64,000 nucleotides of DNA, from positions 1,054,001 to 1,118,000 of the forward strand of contig JACDTU010000007.1 in the NCBI GenBank assembly GCA_022376465.1, written 5' to 3'. Below, one piece after another: positions 23,266 to 32,149 of the stretch. Position 1 is the stretch's first letter, and every line of letters starts with the position of its first letter. The notes beneath the pieces are model-generated. The model saw only the letters and a program-made list of their open reading frames with translations. It did no database searches and was not told the DNA's origin. Position numbers and translations under genes: made by a program. The stretch is from Cubamyces lactineus (Eukaryota; Basidiomycota; Agaricomycetes; Polyporales; Polyporaceae).

Positions 23266-24708
23266 TCACCGTGACTTTATTATTTGCTTGCTAGTGCTAC
23301 TCGTTCGTCGGTAGGGTTTTGTACATAATTTTCGGATAGGAAGTAGAAATCGACGTGGCGAAACCCTCGAAATCCGACTCAGCCAGCCCAGCGGGCGGCG
23401 GTATGTTGGCACGCTCGGTGCGCGTTTGCTATTGAGTCGCCCAAAGGGAGTCGTATGTAGGTGAGGGCGTGCTAGTATCACTTGAACGACGTCCGAGCAT
23501 CCTTCAGGGGGCAAGGCGTCCTTCAGCCGCTCCATGACGTACGCAGCGAACCGCGAATGACCTTTCTCCTCGAACCCGAGGCGTCTGTAGATCTCGACCT
23601 TCGATTCCTGAGAACGCCTGGTGTCGACGGGATACCGTGTCAGGGTGGTTACGAGGTGATATTGTGCTCACGTTCGTGCATGCGAGAAGAGGCGAACAAC
23701 GTCATGGCAGCACCGGCGGTAATAGCCTGCGTGCAACGAGAACTGAACGACGCTGATGTCAATCTGAAGCATTCATAGGCGCATACATTCTGGGAGACGA
23801 CGGCGACATCGCACAGCGGATGAAGTCTTGAACACGAATATGTCTCGTGTGCGGCCTACGGACAGATGTGATTGTCAGCCTCCGTGCACTATCACATCCG
23901 AGGAACAAACGAGGGTCGATGTGATCATACGGATGTCTTCCATGCCGAGGCTTTCTTTCAGGAATTTGAAGGATGCTAGATGCAACTGTTGGCAGTCATC
24001 GGCATCCACTGGCAACACTGCGCCGTGACGGAGAAGACGATGGTACTTGTCCCATCATCTGCGATTTCGCTGCCCGGTATTTCGCCTGTTCCATGTCCGC
24101 ATCTGTAAGCTCTCCGAGGAAGTCGCAAAATCCTCTGTTGAGCAGCTCTGTACTGATGCAGAATGGAAGTCAATCTCCTGTTGGTTAGTTGCGGTCTGAT
24201 TTGGATGTTACAGCAGGTCTCAAGGGCTGACTGCAGGCCAACCGAAGACGCTGCCGCCGGGGGCCACCTATGCCGTGAGAGTGTCGTGGTGACCATCTCT
24301 AACGACGTAGACTTCCCCAGCGACACGGACAACAGGCTTGAGGAGGCCGAGGGCGGCTTCGGCCGCGGGGTCGGGTTTGCAGCCTGCGATCTTCCCTGCT
24401 GCAGTGGAATCTGCCATAACCTAATCAGGCGGGTGATATGTGAGGGCGAGGTGAGTTAATCCTTTCAATCATGCGATTCGCGGTGTGGCTGCCAGTGGCA
24501 CGGGTCACCAGGGCAACCTAGACAGACCTTCTCCAGATAAGTGAGCGTATAACGCAGCCACACCGTGCAGAGTTCTATCTGTCAGCCGCCGGCGGATGTT
24601 AGTACCGCACCCTGTGGGTTATGCTTCTCGTCGTCGGGTCGGGAGTGCTCACCGCCGTGGCTTGGGGGCTTCCTCGGGCTGCAAGGTGACATTCGTTGCA
24701 GATGCCAT
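23266..24708 (-). pseudogene. GNAT-type acetyltransferase gene, probably decayed
   Basis: Pieces of a fungal GNAT N-acetyltransferase occur in order on the minus strand: a leader MASATNVTLQPEEAPKPRR, then GEVYVVRDG near 24285, VAPGGSVFG near 24255, a helical part (FCDFLGELTDADMEQAKYRAAK) near 24090, FLKESLGMEDI near 23950, AITAGAAMTLFASS near 23700, and the C-terminal VEIYRRLGFEEKGHSRFAAYVMERL at about 23595-23520, the last being the strongest GNAT mark. I cannot join them into one open frame: an in-frame TAG precedes VAPGG, and the splice sites before the last exon do not keep phase. The acetyl-CoA-binding R/Q-x-x-G-x-G/A loop is not recognisable. It could be a real gene with unusual splicing, but decay is the simpler reading. 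Ends are approximate. Confidence 0.4.
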
Positions 24709-25915
24709 TCTCGTATGTCAACGCAACATGCAACAGCCTCGTCGATGAACGCATGGGCGCGATTAATGCTCGTCGCTCCGTGACGTTGATATACGACGGC
24801 GACGGATGGCAGAGACATCTATAGACGTCCCTCCACGCGCCACAATCGCCGCTTTGTACCAGTGCAGCGCGAGCGGCTTTGATTGAAACACCCGCCGGTT
24901 GCACAGCCCATGTCGTTGTCCCGCAGCGGGTCGAACCATCTGTAGGTAAGTGCGTGGCTGCGACCTGATCAGGCTTGGTTCTCTTGCTTCGGGATTCGGA
25001 GAGCGCACGTTTGATCACTGCTGTCACTCTGCACGCGTGAGAGTCAGCCGCATGTGGTGTTAGTCGGAGGCCATGCAAGAGCTGTTCATCATCGCTGGTG
25101 GCTGGGATGCCCGATTTTACCTGGCGAGCGTCTGGCTCTGCAACGTTGTGAGAGAACATCAGGCAGGCTCAGGAACTATCTTGCGCAAGAGAGCATCTCC
25201 CGAGAGTGTTGGTGATGTTGTTCTTCGTATCTCAACGTTCGCCGGAGCCGAGGACTGAAGCCTCGGAGCAGAGACGGAATGGCTCGAGGAAGGAGAGATT
25301 GATTCAGAGAGAGGACTAGAAAAGCTGCTCAGAACGCGCGGGGAAAATGCGGAGGTTGTGGAGGAGTGCGGCCACGTGCGTAGCCGGCGGGAGGATGCAC
25401 AGCATGCGGTTGCGTATAGCGATCCCGCATCGAGGACGCCGACTCGAGGCTCGGACGGAGGAGTCCACTTAGCCGACGAGGATCGCCGTGAATTCCGCCG
25501 TCGCCATCATACCCAGCCATTCTTGCCAAGCTGCAGCGGAAGAAGATCCCGGACGTAGCAATGCTGCTTACCTATACAGACTGGGCCGTACGTAACCCAA
25601 GGCGAGGAGAAGCTAACGCAAGGTTACGGTTACGCAGGACGTGAGCAAGTCTGCAAGTCCGGGCCCAAACCGACTCCGACGTTGACAGACGGCCGCGGGC
25701 GGTTCCCGGACAAGGAAGTGAATGCGACATTGAGCGGTCCACCGCGCGCATGATACCGTCCCTGAATACCTGACGGTCCTTGTCTTCGCGCATCATCATC
25801 AGCTTCTCCTGTTCCCATCACCCGACCCTCTCTCTCCTCTTCTATCTCTTCTTGTACGTGCAGCGCGCCACCCACCCCAACCTCCTTCCTACATCCACCC
25901 CTCCTTCCGCCCGTC
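24709..25915. other. Intergenic region before G alpha gene
   Basis: No supported exon. The last ~110 bp before the G alpha ATG are pyrimidine-rich (CT-rich runs at 25800-25910), as is common in fungal 5' leaders. Confidence 0.35.
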
Positions 25916-28415
25916 ATGGCCCGAGACGTTGAATCGCCAGACCCGCTCGCCGCTGCTATTGCGCCCCCGCCAAATGAGACGCCTAATGAGCGATGGCAGC
26001 GCGAACAACGCGAAGCAGAAGCCCGTAGGATCAGCGAGCAGATCGATGAACAAATTAGAGCAGAGAGGCAGGCTCTCAAAAAGCGCAAGCCCATGAAACT
26101 CCTACTGCTCGGCCAAAGTGAGAGCGGAAAGTCGACGACGGTCAAGAGTGAGTTACCTCTGCCCGGTTATATTGTGTGCATCCGGACTCATTTATCTACT
26201 CGTGCAGATTTCCAACTCGCGTATGCCTACGATGCTTTCATGGCGGAACGGGCAGCATGGCGCGCCGTCGTCCACCTCAACCTCATCCGTTCCATAAACG
26301 GTATCCTGGATGTACTGTACAGAGTGCTGCCCCAGCACGTCCTCTCGAACGACCCAAATACGCGATCATATACCCCAGGTCCGGAAGCCATGACCGGACC
26401 GCTAGACGTCGACATGGACGACGAGGACGAGGACCGAGAACCCACACCAGACCCCTCCGGTTGCCCGCTCAATGAGTCACATCGTGCGCTCATGCTCCGG
26501 CTCGGGCCTCTCCGCAAGGTGCAGCGGGACCTCGAGCGCTGCTTAGGCGCGGCATCGACGGAGGAGGTGCATTCGGGCTCCGGAGGAGCAGCCCCGTGGA
26601 ACGTCGGCGGATGGCGGCCAAGAGAGTTTGCGGTCACCACGCGCAGCGGCTGGAAGGGCGCCTTGGGGCGTGTTCGCGCGGCTGGACGTATGTCTTTAGA
26701 TTCGTCTGTCAGGCGACAAGACAGGCGGACCGAAGGTGCCGCATCGGACGCGCAGACGTCTCGGCCAAAGGTATGCTCCTGCCTACCTACCGAGGAGGCT
26801 TTTCCAGTTGCTCATGGAGAATATAGGCCAAAGGTGATAGCTATCACCAATCATCCACAACGCAGGGGGACGAGGAAGCAGATGATCTGAGCATTGAGGC
26901 TGCTGCGGAAGTTATTGCATCCTGCGCAGACGACATGCAGGCACTCTGGCAGGATCCCACTGTCAAGTCGGTTCTCAGCAAGCAGGGCATGCGTCCCGAA
27001 GAAGGGCCTGGATTGTGCGTTCCCATCGTCCTGTCTACGGCGTCCGTCTTCCTAATAGCATCCACCGCGTTCGCTACAGCTTCCTATACGATATTCGCCG
27101 CATTGCATCCCGCGGATACCAGCCAACAGAGGATGACGTCGTCCGCGCCCGGCTACGAACAATGGGCGTGCAAGAGCACCGCATCATGGTGGAGAAAGGT
27201 ACGCGCCGTAATGTTACTCCTATATGCATGATCTGGGGTGCTCACAGTCGGCCAGGCACCGAAGCAGGGTGTGAATGGCTGATCTACGACGTGGGCGGTG
27301 CGCGTTCTCTGGTATGTCACCTTCTCGTGCACATCCCCTGCCACATATGCTTTCGGCCGTACTAAACGGATGCTCACGCAGCGGCACGCGTGGTACCCGT
27401 ACTTCGACGACATAAACGCTATCATCTTCCTCGCCCCCATCAACTGCTTCGACGAGCGGCTGGCCGAGGACCGGCGGGTGAATCGCCTGCAGGACAGCCT
27501 GCAGCTCTGGAAGGCTGTCTGCTCTACGAAACTTCTCGCGAACGTACAGCTCATCCTGGTGCGTACATCTTCGTGACCGCAGGCGAGAACGTCTCGCGAG
27601 CGCGCATCTGACGGTTCGTACGATTCTGCGACAGTTTTTGAACAAGTGCGATCTGTTGCGCAAGAAACTCGCGCGCGGCGTGCGTGTCGTCGACTCCGTG
27701 CCCTCGTACGGCAGCAAGCCGAACGAGCCTGAGATAGCGGCAAGATGTACGTCTTCCATCACCGTCTCGCGCTGCGAATTTTGGGAAGATACCCCGTCTC
27801 ACCTTTGATGTCCTCATCGTCACATCCGCGTTACAGATTTCCGCTCGCAATTCAAGGACATCTCCCAGCGGCACTCGCCGGTCCCGCGCGTCTTCTACTC
27901 GTTCCTCACCTCCGTCGTGGTGCGTCCCAATCTCACCCTTGTTTCCCCATCCGGTGCTGCTTCCGCCCGCTCTGCCACTCGATCTTCCGCGCCGTGATCA
28001 TCTGCCCGTCCGACGTCTCCGCTCTCGCGGCGCACTGCACTATATCCGGAAGAGCACCCTCCCACGCGCACCGCATCGGCGAGAGAGTATGGCCTAATTC
28101 GCTTGGGGCGCGCGGCCGTTCGTGGTCCGTGGTTCGCGATGCTGATGCAGGGCGACGTGGTCGCGTTTCCCTTCCTTCTTTGCTTGCTTGTTCGCCCGTT
28201 CGCCTCGTGCCCCGTCCGCTGGAATGGAGATCCTCAGAAACTGACTATTCCCCTTCCCATCTTGCAGGACACGAAGGCGACGCGCATCACGGTCGCGACG
28301 GGTACGTTGTTCGCTCCTCTTCCGGGTATCGCGTTTGGAACCTCACTGGAAACGCGTCGTGGCAGTTCGGGAAGGCATTCAACGGAATAACCTCAAGTCC
28401 GCAGTCTTCCTGTAA
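25916..28415 (+). CDS. Large divergent G-protein alpha subunit
   Basis: About ten exons give roughly 530 residues; canonical G alpha is ~350. Motifs: P-loop GQSESGKST (G1), RLRTMG (switch I, Arg kept), DVGGAR (G3/switch II), FLNKCDL (G4), and a C-terminal VREGIQRNNLKSAVFL helix. Two features are odd. First, the catalytic Gln of DVGGQ is Ala (codon 27300-27302). Second, the TCAT (G5) box is replaced by TSVVDTKAT, which is split by a ~350-bp intron. A ~140-residue acidic/basic insert (MDDEDEDREPTPDP...) enlarges the helical domain. The N terminus (MARDVESP) lacks the Gly2 needed for myristoylation. The gene would act in G-protein signalling at membranes; basidiomycetes are known to carry such divergent large G alpha proteins. 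GTP hydrolysis is predicted to be impaired. Splice sites: e.g. 26148/26208, 26770/26865, 27014/27059. Confidence 0.85.
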
Positions 28416-28792
28416 CATATTTGGAGCCCTTGTTACGGCTCACATGCTACCGTTGCGGCGGCGGTGGCTGCTGCTGCTGCTGCCTTCGTGCCCAAAGTGC
28501 AACGAGCTATCAGCCAGTTGACTGGGGCAACGTTGGGCCGTTGCTTCCATTCCGCACCCACGCCATTCATGGTCCTTACGCAGGCACGAACCTTGCTTGT
28601 GCTCCGAGCATTTATCTGCTTTTATCTAGCACTTCGCTGTCCCGTGTTGTATTACATCTTCGGTTCCTTCACACGTTATGACTTTGGCACGGTTCTGTGA
28701 TATTTCCGTAATCCTACCATCTGGCACCAAGTACTATATTGGCGGTCCCATGTGAACGCTATTGTATGCTTGTAACAATACATGAATTCAAC
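28416..28792. other. 3' flank of the G alpha gene
   Basis: Contains a short GCT/CTG repeat around 28466-28484 and AT-rich sequence. No gene seen. Confidence 0.35.
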
Positions 28793-28794
28793 TA

Positions 28795-29490
28795 CAGTCG
28801 ACACCCTCTTAACCCATAGCAATCGGGAAGGGCAATTTCCTATGGGTTTTCGCGGGTTATGGGGTAGGAGGAAAGCGCTTATTTTAGCGCCCTCAACTAG
28901 CGCTCAATATTTATATAAGCGCCCTTTCTACCGACCGGAGGCGCCCGTAACTAGTCCAGTGCAGAGACATGGCATAAGATAGGCCCAGCGTAGATTCGAC
29001 CACTATGTCACGCCTGTCACAACGCCTCTCACTCCCTTGCACCCCCCTCAATGAGGCTCCAAAAGTGCTGCAGACGCCTCTGAGATCCCCTACGAGGCTT
29101 CATGGCCGCTTTTCTCCGCAAAAATCCAGGCGGAAGGCGTCGTTTTGGAGGTCGACAGATCACGTGCTTGTCATGTGATGTGGTCGAATCTACGTTGGGC
29201 CTATCTTAGCTGGTGAGGCCGCTCAAGGCATTCGTTTCCAGCATTATAAGTAGTGATTATCATCTGTATCCAGGTAGCATGCCCGGATGGCTTACTTTCA
29301 TTCAACAATACCCTTCGGGTATGCTGTCCCCATGGGTTATTGACCTGGAACTTCGTATGGGGTATGGGGTATTACAGGATTATGGGTTATGGGTTTGATT
29401 TGCCCCTATCCCAAGTTGGGAAAGGCATTTTTCTATGGGTTATCGCAGGTTATGGGCTATGAGGGGTATGTGTTAAGAGGGTGTCGACTG
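28795..29490. mobile_element. Non-autonomous TA-flanked DNA transposon (pogo/Tc1-like MITE)
   Basis: A 696-bp unit with terminal inverted repeats CAGTCGACACCCTCTTAAC at the left end and its reverse complement at the right end, flanked on both sides by TA (28793-28794 and 29491-29492). TA duplication and a CAGT start are hallmarks of Tc1/mariner, especially pogo/Fot1-type, elements. No transposase frame is present, so it needs an enzyme in trans. Subterminal parts of both ends carry repeated TATGGGTTAT-like words. A second inverted-repeat element sits inside it (28977-29206). Confidence 0.8.
28977..29206. mobile_element. Nested 230-bp inverted-repeat element (MITE)
   Basis: Ends are AGATAGGCCCAGCGTAGATT and the reverse complement of AGATAGGCCCAACGTAGATT, continuing to TCGACCAC (about 28 bp, one mismatch). 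TA flanks both ends (28975-28976, 29207-29208). The interior has no coding frame. It lies wholly within the 28795-29490 element, so it inserted later, or is a subterminal palindrome of the larger element. Confidence 0.7.
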
Positions 29491-29689
29491 TACATTGCAT
29501 CAAACTGCTGCATCAATTCCACCTATTCAACCTGCAGACAAAATATGCCATTAGACCCTCTTGAACAGCCAGAACCTCGCATCTGCAGTGCAGTACACAA
29601 TGAAGAACCATCCCCACCAATCCATTCACAACACCAAGCTTCCAGTCAAATGACCAGTCACAAAGGTGTAATGAAAAGAAAAGGGAGAT

Positions 29690-29879
29690 CCCCCGACGAC
29701 ACAAGCCGGTACTGCAGTAGCAAGGTCATCGCGCCCCCGGGTTGCAAGCAGAGCCCAGGGGACAGGGGCGGCAAAAATTAGATAACCAAAAATGGAGGCG
29801 GTGCCTCCATAATAGTGGTTAAACTATTAAGAACAGATACTACACTTGATCTAAGCCAAAAGGCCAGAGTGGTAAGGAT
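29690..29879 (-). ncRNA. U2 spliceosomal snRNA
   Basis: Read on the minus strand from 29879, the sequence gives the near-invariant U2 5' region: GGCCTTTTGGCTTAGATCAA then GTGTAGTATCTGTTCTTA. It includes GTAGTA (29843-29838) that pairs with the intron branch site. Stem-loop II (GGAGGCACCGCCTCC) and a Sm site AATTTTTG (about 29780-29773) follow. Stem-loop IV at the 3' end has the ACTGCAGTACC loop that matches the U2B''/A' binding loop, closed by CGATGAC/GTCGTCG. Length ~190 nt fits fungal U2. The RNA is the core of the U2 snRNP in the nucleus. The 3' end is placed from the last stem and is approximate. Confidence 0.95.
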
Positions 29880-29898
29880 TCAGGATGTCTGAGTACGG

Positions 29899-29908
29899 CT
29901 TATATACG
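29899..29908 (-). promoter_or_regulatory. TATA box of the U2 snRNA gene
   Basis: GTATATAAGC on the minus strand, 22-27 bp upstream of the predicted U2 start at 29879. Spacing suits RNA polymerase II transcription. Confidence 0.6.
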
Positions 29909-30310
29909 GGAGGAACGTGCGCACGGACCAGGTCAATGTTTGGCTTGTTTGATGGGACCAGAACGGGTAGGTTTCGCCGAGAATGGAAACCGGAGGCTTT
30001 GGATCCTAATACTTGTAAACAAACGCTTCGCAACTCATGGCCGGCGCCCCTGGAGGACTCTGAACGGCTCCGCCGAACCTCTCCCCTCGCACATACCTAC
30101 GTGCAGTTCTCATCATGTCACGTTCACATACCACACAAACATCACCTCTGCGAAGTGGTACGGCTAACTGGTTGTGACATTGAATCGCGCTAACACACGG
30201 CGCATCGCATACAGGAGGACACATCCAGTGTAATTGTATTAATTTACAGCAATGTTCATGCAGCGGATACTATCTTAATATGTGTAGGTCCATGCCAAAA
30301 CGCCTAAGTA
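29909..30310. other. Region upstream of U2 snRNA
   Basis: No protein gene seen. It should hold the distal control elements of U2 and the 3' flank of the F-box-like gene. Confidence 0.35.
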
Positions 30311-31645
30311 CTATGATACAAGATTCTGGTACACAGTCCTCGTTCCTCCCATGCGCAGGAGGCTCTCGCTCAAGGAGCGAAGCAGTCCATGATTCAGCCG
30401 AATCTTATCCACCTTTGTCAACGCACCCGCCTTGGCAGCGGCGCGGTCCTTCGCCTTCTGCGCTGCGATCTCAGCCCGCTTCCTGCGCTCGTACGCCCAC
30501 TCTCCCTCGTCTTCCTCGCGCTCCGCCCAGCAGCCTGCCTTGCCCAGCATCCTGTCTTCCCACTCCCATCTGAGCCTGTCTCGCCAGTATCCCTCTCGGT
30601 ACCTCCGGCCGCGCAGGACGACAATCTTGGCACCTTCCCGGCGCTTTGGCGCTTTGGAAAGAACACCGACCTCTTCGAGATGCTCGTGTCCTCTGACTGG
30701 GGTGAGAACTAGAGGCTGGATGATGACTTTGCGCAGTGACGGATGGGAGAAGACCGCCTTCGACTGTGCTGGTGGCTTATTGCGGGGGAACGACTTTGTG
30801 GCCATCTGTTCGACGACTTCTGGGACTAGGTTCACTGCCTGCGAGACTCTGAGGTGCGTCAAGGACGGGGCCTTCTCTGCCCACGCTGGTAATGTCCTCT
30901 CCCATCCGTGCTGCTTCGAGCCTTCGCACACGACGTGGAGGTGGGTGAGAGAAGGGAAGTGTAGGGGGTGCTTTTGATCTTGCTCTTCTTCCTCGACGAA
31001 GCTATGTCGTAATGGGTGCGCGGTCCACTGCGCCCTCGTCTCCACCACGACAGTGTCGCTGGCTAAGAGCGCGAGCTCGCGTAATGCAGGCAGGGGCACG
31101 CCGACGTACGGAAGCGGAATAGCGGGATGCTGGAGGATGACGAGCGACTGCAGCGTCGGCGCAACGATGTGGAACAGCTGCGGGACCACGTATAGGAACT
31201 GGCGATCCCACGCGCCCTTCGCGGCCTGCCACGCATCCTCGTCCTCTGCCAACTGGAGCTGCCGCTTCTCCGCCTTGGACGAGTACTCTTTCCAGCCGCG
31301 CCACGGGCGGACGAGCGACTCGCAGTCCTCCGGGAAGAAGCTCAGCAGCATGTGCCGCACGTCCACATCCGGATCGCCTCGTCCTTTCGTAGTGCCAGTG
31401 GTCGTGGTCGCGTGCTCCAGAGACGATCGGCGCCGCTCGATCCGGTCGAGGCAGAGGAGGAGACGGCCGATCTGCGCGAGGCTCGTGAGCTTCAGCGAGT
31501 GGAAGCGGTAGGACGCGGACTTCGCGCGGAAGCCAGAGGAGACGAGCGCGAGGGCGGCGCCGGTGTGGCCGCCGTCGGAGCATGCGTAGCTGAAGACGAC
31601 ATTCCAGATGTCTTGGGGGAGCCTGTCCAGCAGAGATAGTGACAT
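30311..31645 (-). CDS. F-box-like protein, family member 3
   Basis: A single exon encodes 444 residues. The F-box-like start RLPQDIWNVVFSYACSDGGH is followed by the family blocks SLVILQHPAIPLPYVGV, LPALRELALLASD, FPSLTHLHVVCEG and PSLTHLRVSQAV. Compared with member 1 it has a longer C terminus: YWRDRLRWEWEDRM matches the end of member 1, then ~70 extra residues that are strongly basic and acidic in alternation (an AEIAAQKAKDRAAAKAG helix). Presumed SCF substrate adaptor. The same order and single-exon structure in all members point to recent local duplication. Start is the ATG ahead of the F-box; MSLSLLDRLP. Confidence 0.7.
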   Translation of the reverse strand: MSLSLLDRLPQDIWNVVFSYACSDGGHTGAALALVSSGFRAKSASYRFHSLKLTSLAQIGRLLLCLDRIERRRSSLEHATTTTGTTKGRGDPDVDVRHMLLSFFPEDCESLVRPWRGWKEYSSKAEKRQLQLAEDEDAWQAAKGAWDRQFLYVVPQLFHIVAPTLQSLVILQHPAIPLPYVGVPLPALRELALLASDTVVVETRAQWTAHPLRHSFVEEEEQDQKHPLHFPSLTHLHVVCEGSKQHGWERTLPAWAEKAPSLTHLRVSQAVNLVPEVVEQMATKSFPRNKPPAQSKAVFSHPSLRKVIIQPLVLTPVRGHEHLEEVGVLSKAPKRREGAKIVVLRGRRYREGYWRDRLRWEWEDRMLGKAGCWAEREEDEGEWAYERRKRAEIAAQKAKDRAAAKAGALTKVDKIRLNHGLLRSLSESLLRMGGTRTVYQNLVS

Positions 31646-32149
31646 GTTGCGTCGCCGAGAAAGCTAGTGATGGGAGACAGCACTTGGGCGTAGGTGGGCG
31701 GGCATCGTGTGCTACACCATTATCTAAATATCGATCGCGAGGGGCATGTGAGATTCGCGCTCGAGGTGCAATTGTACCTGTGAGTTGCATGCCTGTGGGC
31801 TGTGCTGACCGTCATGGGTGCACTGCTGAGCGCCGAGTGATCTGTGAGCGGTGCACTCATCGGGCTAGAAAGTCTTGCGTGGGTTTAATCAACTCCCTCC
31901 AATTCCTCTGCAATCATCAGCACATATGCGACTCCGGGCGGAACAACGGTATGCACGACTCCAATACTGGATGACCAGAGTGACTTCCACAAAGCTGACG
32001 CGTGCGTTTAATCAAGCCGTTTCTACCGGACAATGTCAAGCCGCAAACGTATTCATAAATACACCGCCGCACTGACGATGCTCAGCAAACATAGCCTTCC
32101 GGAAGTTCAAGCTCAACAATGTGGCCCCGCGAAGTCCTAGATAGTAAGA
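31646..32149. other. Intergenic region between F-box-like paralogues
   Basis: Promoter of member 3 and 3' flank of member 4. No gene seen. Confidence 0.35.

Noticed and set aside
26227..26640. Minus-strand frame inside G alpha exon 2
   Set aside because: Shadow of the real exon; plus strand has G alpha motifs on both sides and phase-keeping splice sites.
27220..27762. Minus-strand 180-codon frame in the G alpha gene
   Set aside because: Antisense shadow across several real exons and introns.
31002..31790. Minus-strand 262-codon frame overlapping F-box member 3
   Set aside because: Different frame of the same strand; no domain, Arg/Pro-rich as expected for an out-of-frame reading.
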